DNA of 64,000 nt, taken from assembly GCF_900129845.1 (NCBI RefSeq), contig NZ_FQXB01000001.1, positions 930,001-994,000 of the forward strand. The letters run 5' to 3'. Positions 17,319 to 26,640 of the stretch are shown one piece after another. A program made the translations under genes and the position numbers. This DNA comes from Cognatiyoonia sediminum (GTDB taxonomy: Bacteria > Pseudomonadota > Alphaproteobacteria > Rhodobacterales > Rhodobacteraceae). Positions within the stretch are counted from its first letter, which is position 1; each line of letters starts with the position of its first letter. The notes below the pieces were generated by a model, which did no database searches, was not told where the DNA came from, and worked only from the letters and a program-made list of their open reading frames with translations.

Positions 17319-19142
17319 TTAAGCGATTTCTTCTTCGTCTAACTGACGGTTCCAAAGATGGGCATAGCGGCCGTCTAGGCTAAGCAATTCGTCATGTGTG
17401 CCTTGCTCGACAACATGACCGTCCTCTAACACCACGATCTTGTCGGCATTGGCAATCGTCGACAACCGGTGCGCGATGGTGATCACCGTACGGCCGTGGC
17501 CCATGTGCTCCAACTCGGCTTGGATTTCGAGTTCGGTTTCCGTGTCCAAAGCCGATGTCGCCTCATCCAGCAGAAGGATCGGCGGATCTTTGAGTAAGGT
17601 CCGGGCGATACCAACCCGCTGCTTCTCACCGCCTGACAGTTTCAAACCGCGTTCCCCAACGGTCGTCTCATACCCGTCCGGCAGACTTTCGATAAAGTCG
17701 TGTATTTTTGCAGCTTTAGCCGCAGCGATAACTTCATCCCGCGTCGCATCTGGCCGCCCGTAGGCGATGTTGTAATAGACCGTATCGTTAAACAGAACGG
17801 TATCCTGCGGCACCACTCCGATCTGCGCATGCAGGCTTTCTTGCGTCACATCCCTTACGTCTTGTCCATCAATCGCGAGTGCGCCGCCATTGACGTCGTA
17901 GAACCGAAACAACAAGCGTCCGATCGTTGATTTACCCGAACCGGACGATCCAACAATCGCAACCGTTTGCCCAGCGGGGACATCCAGATCGATGCCTTTC
18001 AGGATTGGACGCTCTTCGTCATAACCAAAGGCCACACCGCTCAGGGAGATAGCTCCACCTTTGATCTCCAAATCCTTTGCATCTGGCTTGTCCTGAACCT
18101 CTGCCGGCTGCTCTAATAGATCAAACATATCGCCCATATCGATGAGCGCCTGTCTGATTTCGCGATAAACCGTACCAAGGAAATTTAGCGGCATGGTGAT
18201 CTGGATCATGTAAGCGTTGACCAAAACGAAATCGCCGACCGTGAGCGTTCCATCATTCACGCCCAGCGCAGCCATAACCATCACGGCGACCAAACCAGCG
18301 GTAATGATCAGCGATTGACCGAAATTCAAAAACGCGAGCGTGTAGTTCGTTTTGATCGCTGCTTGCGCGTATTTCTTCATCGCGCCGTCATAGCGTTCGG
18401 CTTCCCAACGTTCCGCACCGAAATACTTCACCGTTTCAAAGTTCAGCAGACTATCAATGGCCTTCTGGTTCGCATCCGTATCTTGATCATTCATGACCTT
18501 GCGGATTTTCACGCGCCATTCTGTGACAGCAAAAGTGAACCAGACATAAAGGACGATCGTCACGGCCACGACGACCAGATACCAAACATCAAAGGTGAAA
18601 AAGAGCACGCCTGCGATCATCAAAAGTTGCAGAACCAACGGCCCGACGGAGAACAACAAGAACCGCAAAAGGAATTCGACGCCTTTTACCCCACGCTCGA
18701 TAATCCGGCTCAAACCACCTGTTTTACGCGTGATGTGATAGCGCATCGACAGGCGGTGAATATGGGTGAAGGTCTCCAGGGCGAGCTTTCGCAAGGCGCG
18801 CTGGCCCACAGGCGTGAAGATAACATCGCGCAGCTGTTGGAAACCAACTGTCATCAAGCGCGCGAACCCGTAGGCTACCGTTAATCCCACGGCGCCCAAG
18901 CCGAGGTAGGTACCAATATCAGCCGTCTCTGGCGTCATCACGTCAACCGCTTGCGCAAAAAACTGCGGCGTCAAAACAGCAATGACCTGAGACAGCAGTA
19001 GCGCCGCCATAGCAGCAACCACGCGGACTTTCACACCCGTCTCACCCTCTGGCCAAAGGTAGGGCACAACCCGCTTGATCACGTTCCAGCCTTGGATACG
19101 TTCGTTATTCAGGTTGGCGTCTGTCTTGGTCAATTTGCGCAT
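17319..19142 (-). CDS. Atm1/HMT1-like ABC exporter (fused permease-ATPase)
   Basis: A 607-residue half-transporter with an N-terminal six-helix exporter domain (about residues 38-330) and a C-terminal ATPase. The ATPase carries Walker A GSSGSGKST (near 395), signature LSGGEKQRVGIAR and Walker B ILLLDEATSALD. The N-terminal region (GWNVIKRVVPYLWPEGE, ERGVKGVEFLLRF, YFGAERWEAERYD) is typical of the Atm1 group, which exports glutathione-linked sulfur or metal species in mitochondria and alphaproteobacteria such as Novosphingobium. It works as a homodimer in the inner membrane. It is monocistronic, as far as can be seen. Confidence 0.88.
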   Translation of the reverse strand: MRKLTKTDANLNNERIQGWNVIKRVVPYLWPEGETGVKVRVVAAMAALLLSQVIAVLTPQFFAQAVDVMTPETADIGTYLGLGAVGLTVAYGFARLMTVGFQQLRDVIFTPVGQRALRKLALETFTHIHRLSMRYHITRKTGGLSRIIERGVKGVEFLLRFLLFSVGPLVLQLLMIAGVLFFTFDVWYLVVVAVTIVLYVWFTFAVTEWRVKIRKVMNDQDTDANQKAIDSLLNFETVKYFGAERWEAERYDGAMKKYAQAAIKTNYTLAFLNFGQSLIITAGLVAVMVMAALGVNDGTLTVGDFVLVNAYMIQITMPLNFLGTVYREIRQALIDMGDMFDLLEQPAEVQDKPDAKDLEIKGGAISLSGVAFGYDEERPILKGIDLDVPAGQTVAIVGSSGSGKSTIGRLLFRFYDVNGGALAIDGQDVRDVTQESLHAQIGVVPQDTVLFNDTVYYNIAYGRPDATRDEVIAAAKAAKIHDFIESLPDGYETTVGERGLKLSGGEKQRVGIARTLLKDPPILLLDEATSALDTETELEIQAELEHMGHGRTVITIAHRLSTIANADKIVVLEDGHVVEQGTHDELLSLDGRYAHLWNRQLDEEEIA

Positions 19143-19205
19143 AGAGGACTCCGCTCGGCCCCTCTACCTAGGGTGCGCAGAGACAAAGTGCCAGTGTTGT
19201 CGGAA

Positions 19206-20720
19206 TTATTCTGACAATTCGGGTATTTTGAAAACCTGTCCGGGGTAAATTAGATCTGGATCCCTGATCTGATCCTTGTTCGCCTCATAGACAGCGACGT
19301 ACAAGATCCCTTCGCCAAACTGTTCCCGCGCAATCGCCCAGAGCGTCGCACCTGGTTGAACGGTTCGAACTGCAACCTTGAAGTCATCCTCTGCGGTTTC
19401 TTCGGCCAGAACCGCGGCAACGGCTTCAGGTTCTTCACGTTTGAACGGTGTCTCAATTCGGCTGACGACTTCCCCTTCGGCGTCGACCTCATCGATCCGC
19501 AGCGTGTAAACGCCGGTATCAACCTCTGGCAGATCCGTGCGCCAGTCACCGCCTTCGGTGATCCGAGATGTGGTGACGGGTTGATTGTCGACGTAGACCT
19601 GAACAAAACCTTCGCCCGTGGCACGGCCGGTCAAGAGAACTGCGCCTGTTGGATCGTAACTGATCGAATCCAAAGCAACGTTGGACAGAACCTGAGGCCC
19701 GGTTGAGACGACCCGAACGCCGTCCTCGTCTGCCACCAATTGGGTTTCAGTCTGTTCGGCGGTCGAAGTGGCATCTGTGACTTCTACTTGAGTATCAGCT
19801 TCCGAGGCGGCTTCGCTGGCAGTCGCTTCCGCCTCCGCGACTACAGTTTCTGTTTCTTCAATCTCTGCCACGTTTTCTTCGATTGCTGGCGATTCAGAAG
19901 CATCCGCTAACGCCTCTTCTTCAGACACTAAATCCGTGTTTTCGACTACCTCTGCTGGCTCCTGCACTTCGGCAAGCTCCTCTACCGCATCGGGTGCGTC
20001 AGCCTCAGCGAGCTGCTCCAACTCAACTTCAGCATCTTCGCTCGCGACTTCGGTATTAGTCGTATCTTCCGCCTCGCTTTGATCAGTGGCTAGATCGACG
20101 ACTTCGGTCGGCGTCTCTTCTGTAGCGTCCGCGGCCTCAGCTAGATCGCCTTCATCAACAGAGGTTACCGCCCCGGCGACAACCACCTCGTCTTCGATCA
20201 ACGGCTCTTGTTCAACGCTTGGTAAGATCAACGGGTTTTCGACAGATGCGATCGCCTCGCCATCGGGATCGGCGATTACCGAAAGGATACGACCCTGTGA
20301 TGACGGTGGAACGGATAAGACAGTCGCGAAATCACCGTTGGCCCCGACAAGAACACGTTCCAGCGCTTCACCATCAAGAAGAATATCCAAATCCGACGCA
20401 CCAATGGCCCGACCGGTCACGACCATGATGCCGTCCCCTTCGACGCGCATTCCGACGGTCGGAACTTCCACACCCGCTACAACATCTTCCTCAGGGCTCG
20501 TTTCGACGGCTTCGGTCTGTGCTTCGGCAACCTCATCAGTCGTCGACACCGCAGCGCCTTCACCCGACGCAACAGCCCCCTCTTCAGCAGGTACGGCAAC
20601 CGCTTCCTCTACTGGCGCAACAACAGCCGTTTCTGGCCGTGGAACCAACCAGACAACCCCTATGCCAACGACCGCCGCCGCGAGCGCACCCAGGGCCAAC
20701 TGACCCGAATTTGAAGCCAT
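19206..20720 (-). CDS. LysM-domain cell-envelope protein with long acidic linker
   Basis: A 504-residue protein with an N-terminal membrane helix (about residues 8-26) and a very long low-complexity segment rich in Glu, Ala, Val and Thr (about 30-330). Short Ig-like or carboxypeptidase-regulatory-like stretches (VTGRAIGASDLDILLDGEAL, LTGRATGEGFVQVYVDNQPV) are the only folded-looking parts before the end. A C-terminal LysM module (ATLWAIAREQFGEG ... LIYPGQVFKIP, about 455-502) binds peptidoglycan glycan strands in known proteins. This suggests an inner-membrane anchor reaching to the wall. The TTGACG-TATGGT promoter at 20787-20815 is well placed. It is divergent from the LOG-family gene. Confidence 0.85.
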   Translation of the reverse strand: MASNSGQLALGALAAAVVGIGVVWLVPRPETAVVAPVEEAVAVPAEEGAVASGEGAAVSTTDEVAEAQTEAVETSPEEDVVAGVEVPTVGMRVEGDGIMVVTGRAIGASDLDILLDGEALERVLVGANGDFATVLSVPPSSQGRILSVIADPDGEAIASVENPLILPSVEQEPLIEDEVVVAGAVTSVDEGDLAEAADATEETPTEVVDLATDQSEAEDTTNTEVASEDAEVELEQLAEADAPDAVEELAEVQEPAEVVENTDLVSEEEALADASESPAIEENVAEIEETETVVAEAEATASEAASEADTQVEVTDATSTAEQTETQLVADEDGVRVVSTGPQVLSNVALDSISYDPTGAVLLTGRATGEGFVQVYVDNQPVTTSRITEGGDWRTDLPEVDTGVYTLRIDEVDAEGEVVSRIETPFKREEPEAVAAVLAEETAEDDFKVAVRTVQPGATLWAIAREQFGEGILYVAVYEANKDQIRDPDLIYPGQVFKIPELSE

Positions 20721-20786
20721 CTTCCACCACCATTTATTCGTTGCGTCCCCACACCTTACAGAATTGGCAGCCCGTAAGGTTGTGGG

Positions 20787-20815
20787 ACCATAGCAACAGC
20801 ACTAAGTACCGTCAA
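20787..20815 (-). promoter_or_regulatory. Putative promoter of the LysM gene
   Basis: On the minus strand TTGACG (20815-20810), a 17-base spacer, and TATGGT (20792-20787). It lies about 67 bases upstream of the LysM start codon. Confidence 0.5.
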
Positions 20816-20840
20816 AGACAAGCTATCGTGAGGATCAGTG

Positions 20841-21401
20841 ATGAGCGCAATTCCTAAATCAGTGTGTGTTTATTGCGGCTCTCGCGACGGAAATAACCCC
20901 GCCTATGCCAAAGCTGCCGAGGATACCGGTGTTATGCTGGTCAAGAACGGTTGGCGCTTGGTCTATGGCGCGGGCGATGTCGGCCTTATGGGGCGTGTCG
21001 CGAATTCCGTTCAGAATGCAGGTGGCAAGACATTTGGCGTGATCCCGACCCATTTGATGGATTGGGAAGTCGGCAAGCAAGACCTCGATAGCTTTGTCAT
21101 CACCGAAACAATGCACGAGCGCAAAAAGGTGATGATCATGAACGCAGATGCGGTTGTCATGATCCCAGGCGGCGCTGGGTCCCTTGATGAGTTTTTCGAG
21201 GCTTTGACTTGGCGGCAACTGGGCCTGCACAGCAAACCAATCTTCCTTGTAAACACAGAAGGCTATTGGGCGCCGCTCTTGAGCCTGATGAACCATGTGG
21301 TCAGCGAAGGTTTTGCGGGCGCGGACATCCTGTCTTACGTCACAGTTGTGCCGGATGTCCACGCGCTGGAGTCATCGTTGCAATTTGCTCTAAGAAACTA
21401 A
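20841..21401 (+). CDS. LOG-family Rossmann-fold protein (TIGR00730; nucleotide 5'-monophosphate phosphoribohydrolase-like)
   Basis: A 186-residue protein of the LOG/lysine-decarboxylase-like family, whose characterised members cleave cytokinin riboside monophosphates or AMP to the free base and ribose phosphate. It has the N-terminal SVCVYCGSRDGNNP strand, the helix with MHERKKVMI, and the loop IPGGAGSLDEF, where Ser stands in place of the usual Thr of PGGxGTxxE. ATG at 20841 follows an in-frame GTG at 20838; AGGATC lies upstream. Its 3' end overlaps the convergent dehydratase gene by 12 bases. Confidence 0.87.
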   Translation: MSAIPKSVCVYCGSRDGNNPAYAKAAEDTGVMLVKNGWRLVYGAGDVGLMGRVANSVQNAGGKTFGVIPTHLMDWEVGKQDLDSFVITETMHERKKVMIMNADAVVMIPGGAGSLDEFFEALTWRQLGLHSKPIFLVNTEGYWAPLLSLMNHVVSEGFAGADILSYVTVVPDVHALESSLQFALRN

Positions 21402-22349
21402 GCTGTCAAATCGTTTAGACCCAATGTTCGACCCGCAAGCGATGATGCCAACGCGGTTGCCAGCCAACCGGTCTTTCAAAGGCCCGCAAATCGCGGCAAG
21501 GCTGGCTGCGCAGGCGGGCTCTGCCATGATCTTCAGAACGTCGAGATAAGCGCGCATTCCTTCGACCATCTGTGCGTCTGTGAGATGGACGATCTCGTCA
21601 ACATTCTCATGTGCCACTCCAAACGTATAAGGCATCGCCAAGGGTGAGCCGAGGCTGTCAGCAATCGTATCAATCCGCTCCAATCGCACAGGCTCACCGG
21701 CTTCGAAACTCCGCTTCATGCTATCCGCGCCAACAGGTTCGACGCCAAACACCAAGGCGTCGGGCTTCAGTAGCTTAATCGCCCGCGACATGCCGCTGAT
21801 CATCCCGCCCCCGCCGACCGGAATAACAAACACCTCCACCTCGGGGGCTTGCCTGAGATACTCTGCCCCAAGAACCGCCGAGCCAAGCGCCATATGCTCC
21901 GCCTCAAACGGGTGCATCAGAAAGCGGCCGCCAGCCGCCTCCCGCTCCATCACCTCAAACGCGGCTGGCATATCAGCGCATAACTCAACCCGCGCGCCAA
22001 GTGCTTCACAGCCCTCCACACGCGTCGGATCAGTCGCTTCAGGCATCGCGATCAACGCATCGACACCAGCGGCGTTCGCGGCCCAAGCCACCGCCATCGC
22101 GTGATTGCCACCGCTGGCCGCTACAACCCCGGCAGCCTTCGCTGCATCGTCCAACCCCGCGATCCCAAGATAAGCCCCACGCGCTTTAAAACTGCCAGTC
22201 TGCTGAAACAACTCCAGCTTCACTGTCACATCCGCCTCTACTGGCAAGCCCTGCCATTTCGCCTGCTGCAACTTCAGCACCGGTGTCTCAACCACCACAC
22301 CGCACAATCGTTCGGCGGCGGTTTCGATCTGCTCTAACGTCGGTCCCAT
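21390..22349 (-). CDS. Threonine/serine dehydratase (PLP-dependent, fold type II)
   Basis: A 319-residue enzyme that deaminates threonine or serine to the 2-oxoacid. The PLP lysine lies in GSFKARGAY, the phosphate- and cofactor-binding loop is ASGGNHAMAVA, and the glycine-rich phosphate cup is PVGGGGMISG. It lacks the C-terminal ACT-like regulatory domain of biosynthetic IlvA, so it belongs to the short catabolic or serine/threonine dehydratase group, which also includes serine racemase-like proteins. It lies downstream of sodB but is separated from it by a strong terminator, so it needs its own promoter or readthrough. Confidence 0.87.
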   Translation of the reverse strand: MGPTLEQIETAAERLCGVVVETPVLKLQQAKWQGLPVEADVTVKLELFQQTGSFKARGAYLGIAGLDDAAKAAGVVAASGGNHAMAVAWAANAAGVDALIAMPEATDPTRVEGCEALGARVELCADMPAAFEVMEREAAGGRFLMHPFEAEHMALGSAVLGAEYLRQAPEVEVFVIPVGGGGMISGMSRAIKLLKPDALVFGVEPVGADSMKRSFEAGEPVRLERIDTIADSLGSPLAMPYTFGVAHENVDEIVHLTDAQMVEGMRAYLDVLKIMAEPACAASLAAICGPLKDRLAGNRVGIIACGSNIGSKRFDSLVS

Positions 22350-22361
22350 TTGGCAACTCCA

Positions 22362-22398
22362 AAAAACAAAAGGCCCGTGAGACGTCCCACGGGCCTTT
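22362..22398 (-). terminator. Rho-independent terminator of sodB
   Basis: Read on the minus strand, an 11-bp perfect stem AAAGGCCCGTG / CACGGGCCTTT (22388-22398 and 22369-22379) is followed by TTGTTTTTT. It begins 24 bases after the sodB stop. Confidence 0.92.
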
Positions 22399-22422
22399 CA
22401 GTAATTCAATCAGAAAATGGGA

Positions 22423-23022
22423 TTACATGCGGGATGCAACGTTTTCCCAGTTCACCAGATTGTCGAGGAAGTTCGACAAATAGACTGGGCGCTTATTGCG
22501 GAAATCGATGTAGTAGCTGTGCTCCCAGACGTCGCAGCCGAGCAAAGCTGTCTGACCAAAGCAAAGCGGGTTCACACCGTTTTCGGTCTTGGTCACTGCC
22601 AAAGATCCATCGGCGTTTTTCACCAACCAGCACCAGCCAGAGCCGAATTGACCTGCGCCAGCGGCGGAGAATTGGGATTTAAACTCATCGACGGAACCGA
22701 AGTTTTCGACCAGCGCTGTTTCCAGCTCGCCCGGCATCGCGTTATCGCCAGGACCCATCATTTCCCAGAACTGGTTGTGGTTCCAAAGCTGAGAGATGTT
22801 ATTGAAGATCCCGTTCTGCGCAACAGCAGACGCATCGTATGTGCCGACGATGATCTCTTCGAGGGATTTACCCTCCCACTCCGTCCCGGCAATCGCCGCA
22901 TTGCCGTTCGTGACATAGGCGTTGTGGTGCAGATCGTGGTGGAATTCGAGTGTTTCAGCGGACATGCCTTTGGAAGCCAAAGCGTCATGTGCGTAGGGAA
23001 GATCAGGAAGGGAAAATGCCAT
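22423..23022 (-). CDS. sodB: Superoxide dismutase, Fe type
   Basis: A 199-residue cytoplasmic Fe/Mn-family superoxide dismutase that converts superoxide to peroxide and oxygen. It has the N-terminal helical hairpin with ligand His28 in LEFHHDLHHNAYV, the second His in QLWNHNQFW, and the C-terminal ligands Asp and His in CDVWEHSYYIDF. Features such as AGAGQFGSGWCWLV favour iron, as in alphaproteobacterial SodB, though Mn or cambialistic use cannot be excluded from sequence. A well-spaced promoter lies at 23058-23086 and a strong terminator follows, so it is monocistronic. Confidence 0.95.
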   Translation of the reverse strand: MAFSLPDLPYAHDALASKGMSAETLEFHHDLHHNAYVTNGNAAIAGTEWEGKSLEEIIVGTYDASAVAQNGIFNNISQLWNHNQFWEMMGPGDNAMPGELETALVENFGSVDEFKSQFSAAGAGQFGSGWCWLVKNADGSLAVTKTENGVNPLCFGQTALLGCDVWEHSYYIDFRNKRPVYLSNFLDNLVNWENVASRM

Positions 23023-23057
23023 CGGACCATCTTTCTGTTGGGTAATGTTCTATGGGG

Positions 23058-23086
23058 TTAAAAAGCGTGATTGGCCGTGGCGTCAA
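23058..23086 (-). promoter_or_regulatory. Putative promoter of sodB
   Basis: Minus strand TTGACG (23086-23081), 17-base spacer, TTTTAA (23063-23058), about 36 bases before the sodB start codon. Confidence 0.5.
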
Positions 23087-23170
23087 GTCGAAAGCATTTG
23101 GCGAGTGCTGTATTTCAGCTCGCGACAATGAAGTTCAGCGCGATTGAGCGTTGCAGTGAAGGTTGAAATC

Positions 23171-24529
23171 CTAAAGCCTGCGGACGCCCTGCCGGTCTAA
23201 TTCCTTATGCACTGCATCCAGATCGACCATGTCCAATTCAGCATTTGATTTGACGGCTTGAGCCGCGGCAATCCCAGCGCCCTGTCCTGCAACAGCACAA
23301 CATGCCATATTGCGTGTCGCAGCATGGGCAACACGGTCCCCGCCTGTTGCACGGCCTGCAACAAGCAAGCCTTTGACGCTCTTCGGCAGAAGGGACCGGT
23401 AGGGAATATGCATGTAGCGCCCTGTGGTCGGGAGGATCAAAATCCCGTAGCCATCGATAAACTCGGGATAGATACCAATGCTATCTTCAAAACGGGCCTC
23501 ATGGCGCACATCGTTTTCGGTCATATTGTAAACAGCGTCGATCTTCCGAGTGTCCCTCACACCAAGGGTCATCCCAAAATTGCGTAGCCGTACCTCCTGA
23601 CATCCCGGCGCAAAGCGCCGCAATGCTTCAATCGCCATCATCGCTTGCCGCCGCCCTTCGATCTCGAAATGGGTCAGGTCAGCAGGATCGGTACCATCAC
23701 AATTGCCCAAATGAACGAGGTTCATATAGGTCATCTCGCCACTGTCATGCACAGCACCCCAAGTCCCTGCGATCGTCGTCAAATCAGATGGGATGACACC
23801 AGCGTCGCGCGCAACCTCGAAAGGCTTCTTGAGAAAGGGCGAGAACATCTCGTCTTCTTTCCCATCTGTCTCAACCGTCCATTCGCCTGTGGACCAATCG
23901 GCATAGGTCTGAGGATTTTCACGGACGTCATCCATAAAGCGCGCCTTATCCACGCCGGCGACATGGAACATAACGCTCGCCGCTTGTAGCTCTTCGCGTG
24001 GCGGATGCGTAACCGGCGCGCCTGCCCGATGCGCAATATCAGCATCGCCCGTGGCATCGATAACAACCTTGCACAAGATCGCTTCGCGCCCTGCTTTGGA
24101 TTCAGTGATGATGCCGGTGATCCGGTCGCCTTCCATAATCGGCGCAACAAACATCCGGTGGAGCATCGGCGTGATACCAGCCTCTTCGACCAGCTGGTCC
24201 GCAACGACTTTAAAACCCTCGCTATCTAACTCGTAGCTCAACGATTGCGATTCCGGAACGGCTGCCCCCATCGCCTTGGCTCTGTCTTCGAATTCGCGTC
24301 CAATCCCATTGGCTTCGACCGTCTTTTCGTGGCGATACCACGCAAAGCCTTCGACGCCGACGGTGGTTATGTTTCCACCAAAGCAGCCGAACCGCTCAAC
24401 CAAAGTGACTTGAACACCTGCCCGCGCAGCCGCCAAGGCCGCGGCCAATCCACCTGGACCTGCGCCAACAACCAAAACATCAGTTGTGTGAATAACATCA
24501 ATCTGGCGTGCGGGTTCTGTGATATGCAT
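23171..24529 (-). CDS. FAD-dependent oxidoreductase (FAD_oxidored family)
   Basis: A 452-residue flavoprotein with an N-terminal dinucleotide-binding fold, VVGAGPGGLAAALAAARAG (about residues 20-38), followed by VERFGCFGG. The second FAD contact is DATGDADIAHRAGAP and the C-terminal one is LLVAGRATGGDRVAHA. This pattern fits the PF12831 group, whose members have mostly unknown substrates. The frame is open to 24583; ATG 24529 has GAGAG 6 bases upstream and gives the right N-terminus. There is no transporter or partner gene alongside to suggest a substrate. Confidence 0.85.
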   Translation of the reverse strand: MHITEPARQIDVIHTTDVLVVGAGPGGLAAALAAARAGVQVTLVERFGCFGGNITTVGVEGFAWYRHEKTVEANGIGREFEDRAKAMGAAVPESQSLSYELDSEGFKVVADQLVEEAGITPMLHRMFVAPIMEGDRITGIITESKAGREAILCKVVIDATGDADIAHRAGAPVTHPPREELQAASVMFHVAGVDKARFMDDVRENPQTYADWSTGEWTVETDGKEDEMFSPFLKKPFEVARDAGVIPSDLTTIAGTWGAVHDSGEMTYMNLVHLGNCDGTDPADLTHFEIEGRRQAMMAIEALRRFAPGCQEVRLRNFGMTLGVRDTRKIDAVYNMTENDVRHEARFEDSIGIYPEFIDGYGILILPTTGRYMHIPYRSLLPKSVKGLLVAGRATGGDRVAHAATRNMACCAVAGQGAGIAAAQAVKSNAELDMVDLDAVHKELDRQGVRRL

Positions 24530-24597
24530 GTCAGCTCTCGGCAACAGGGGGCTAGAACACCGATAGAGTGGTCCAGTCCCCATTTGTCAATGACGAC

Positions 24598-25443
24598 CTA
24601 CTGAAGCGACGACTGTTCAACAGCGAGTTCTGAACGCATATCCTCTATCGTGATCAAAATGATGGTCTCTGGCACCCGAATGATCCCTGAGGCTGGACGT
24701 TCAAAGTCAAATATCTGTACCAGCACTATGATGAGTAACCCGGAAAACGCCAAGACGCGCCATGTCAAAGGTTTGCCCCGGATCCCAGCATCATGACCGA
24801 CCATGAAAACGGCAAACGCAGCGACCATTGTCAACAGGTATTTGAGCGCCTGCGGGATGCTATCTGCCTGCGCTTCGACCCGGATGGTATGTGCGTCCAG
24901 AATGTCCGTTAGGCTCCCCGTCATCGAATTCCGGATCGCGGCTTCGACATCGGATGCCAAGACGGTTTCAAGCGCGTCGATCAGAGCCGCTTGACGCTCA
25001 AGTGATACATTCAACAAGTCGCCCAAAGGCGTCCCGTCGCGGTTCATTGCCGTCCCAAAGCTGCGTGTTTCGGCGTAGGCCAGAATGGCTTCGCGGTAGT
25101 CGGTTTGCTTTGGCTCTTCCAACAACATCGCCTGCACAAAGGCCGTGCCGAGCGCGTTGGCTTCTAGCAAAAGCGCATCTTTGCGATCGTCGAACCGAGA
25201 CAGGGCGAAGGAATAGGTAAAGGCCAAAAGCAAGCCCAACAAAGCGAGGAAAGCGCCAATCGAGGTATCGCTCGGTTGTGCTTTTTTGTCTGATGGTAGG
25301 TCCTGTTGAAGACCATATGTGTGACGCCCCGTGCGGTAGCCTAAGAGCGCCGCAGACGGGATGAGGATCAGAACAAGAAGGACCAAAAGCCAAAGGGGGA
25401 GCGCGAAAACATCTACGGCTGAAATAACGGAATTTCCGGACAT
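24598..25443 (-). CDS. DUF4239/bestrophin-like membrane protein
   Basis: A 281-residue integral membrane protein with four hydrophobic segments: about residues 15-35, 63-83, 205-220 and 228-246. A helical soluble region sits in the middle (RKDALLLEANALGTAFVQAMLL ... YREAILAYAETR). This arrangement and the motif RKDALLLEANALGT match DUF4239 proteins, distantly linked to bestrophin-like channels. No function is known to me for this group. It lies upstream of, and in the same direction as, the FAD oxidoreductase, with a 68-base gap. Confidence 0.7.
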   Translation of the reverse strand: MSGNSVISAVDVFALPLWLLVLLVLILIPSAALLGYRTGRHTYGLQQDLPSDKKAQPSDTSIGAFLALLGLLLAFTYSFALSRFDDRKDALLLEANALGTAFVQAMLLEEPKQTDYREAILAYAETRSFGTAMNRDGTPLGDLLNVSLERQAALIDALETVLASDVEAAIRNSMTGSLTDILDAHTIRVEAQADSIPQALKYLLTMVAAFAVFMVGHDAGIRGKPLTWRVLAFSGLLIIVLVQIFDFERPASGIIRVPETIILITIEDMRSELAVEQSSLQ

Positions 25444-25548
25444 AAGTGTCGTTCCAAAAAATACTAAATCACTTGAAGCTTAGTCTTCCGACGGACCACT
25501 CGTCTACAGGTAGAGTTCGAAACCCCTCAAAAATCAGACTTGGCAAAT

Positions 25549-25565
25549 GGGTAGGAGACCTACCC
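25549..25565 (-). terminator. Short perfect hairpin at the end of the GNAT gene
   Basis: GGGTAGG (25549-25555) / CCTACCC (25559-25565) with a 3-base loop overlaps the stop codon. It is followed on the minus strand only by ATTTG, so it is a weak terminator or an mRNA 3' end structure. Confidence 0.35.
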
Positions 25566-26102
25566 TGTTTCTGGAATGTCTAAAAAGTAAGTATCCACAC
25601 CATCCATCGGGACCTGAGCGTCGCAGGCGAAACCGGCTTTTTCAAGAACACGAGCAGACGCAGAGTTTCCGCGTTCCACACCACCCACCAATCTGACCGG
25701 CGCCAGAGGCGACAAAGCTTCCACCAACCCAACAATCAATTCGCTTGCTAAACCCTGACCCCACGTATCTTCTGCCAATAAGTAGCCGATATGGACGTTT
25801 GGCCGCCGCGATTTAGTCGTCTCGACAGCCAAGATCACCAACCCGACAAGGCGTTGTTCGAAGCTCACTTTCAATAGGTTGCTCTCATCCAACCGTTCAC
25901 CAACCCAACCCTGAATCTCACTGTCGAAGTCCGTTAAGTGCATTGAAGGTGGCAGGTGGCGAAGGACCGCTGGCGTCAGTAGGCGCCTGAGTCCGGTCAC
26001 TTCTATATCCGACCATGATGACCCGTCGGCACCGCTGTTCCAACTTTGAACACGGAGCCGAGCTGTAGTGAAGTCGACTTTGAACTTGTCAGTGCCGAAC
26101 AT
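25560..26102 (-). CDS. GNAT-family N-acetyltransferase
   Basis: A 180-residue acetyltransferase of the RimJ/RimL-like GNAT type. It has the N-terminal strand-helix (ARLRVQSW ... LTPAVLRHLPPSM), a central beta strand pair (LVGLVILAVETTK, HIGYLLAEDTWGQGLASELI) containing the acetyl-CoA pyrophosphate loop, here WGQGLASE (usual R/QxxGxG/A), and a C-terminal NSASARVLEKAGF. The acceptor substrate cannot be told from sequence. It stands alone; 153 bases of A+T-richer DNA separate it from the divergent small lipoprotein gene. Confidence 0.85.
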   Translation of the reverse strand: MFGTDKFKVDFTTARLRVQSWNSGADGSSWSDIEVTGLRRLLTPAVLRHLPPSMHLTDFDSEIQGWVGERLDESNLLKVSFEQRLVGLVILAVETTKSRRPNVHIGYLLAEDTWGQGLASELIVGLVEALSPLAPVRLVGGVERGNSASARVLEKAGFACDAQVPMDGVDTYFLDIPETG

Positions 26103-26255
26103 TTCACACTCCTCTAAAGATAGTATGGCACGAAGTTGCAGCGTTAACTACAGCGTCCGGCTTCCCCCGCACCGGCAGTCGCCTTCGGCTTGATTTCGGT
26201 CCGACTCATACGCAGTGTTGTCGACATTTAGGATGGACCTAAGGAACATTTCAGA

Positions 26256-26621
26256 ATGAAGTTGATATTAAATGTGTGGTATCTAGCCATTGCATTTTCT
26301 GCAAACGCCTGCTCCCCACTCGATACAAGCGAACCTGTTACAAATGTAGAAATGGCATCCGGCGCAGAGAGTCGAGCCATAGCCGACCTGCCCTTTCCAG
26401 CAAATCAGATTAAGGTTGGAATGTCACATTCTAATGTCCTGCAACTTCTCGAAGGCACATTCGAACGTTCCTTCAATCCTCGCATAATGGCGCTTGGGGC
26501 TTGGTGTGAAGGGTACACAATTGATCATCAGAGCTCACAAGAGTTTCTTCAGATCCATTTCACGGATGACAAAGTTACCCGCATAAATGTTGTGGCCTCA
26601 GATGTTTGCGTAATTTTCTAG
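26256..26621 (+). CDS. Small putative lipoprotein of unknown function
   Basis: A 121-residue protein with an N-terminal signal sequence and a possible lipobox ending at Cys19 (SANAC, not a perfect match). The mature part holds NQIKVGMSHSNVLQLLEG, which resembles the first turn-helix of BamE/SmpA-like domains (I-x-x-GMS-x-x-V). The rest is not recognised. GGAAC precedes the ATG. The region is richer in A+T than its surroundings. It converges on soxG with a 19-base gap and no terminator. Confidence 0.6.
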   Translation: MKLILNVWYLAIAFSANACSPLDTSEPVTNVEMASGAESRAIADLPFPANQIKVGMSHSNVLQLLEGTFERSFNPRIMALGAWCEGYTIDHQSSQEFLQIHFTDDKVTRINVVASDVCVIF

Positions 26622-26640
26622 GCTAGTCCGACACAAACGA

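Noticed and set aside
22417-23061. Plus-strand open frame opposite sodB
   Set aside because: Fully antisense to a clear superoxide dismutase, with no domain of its own.
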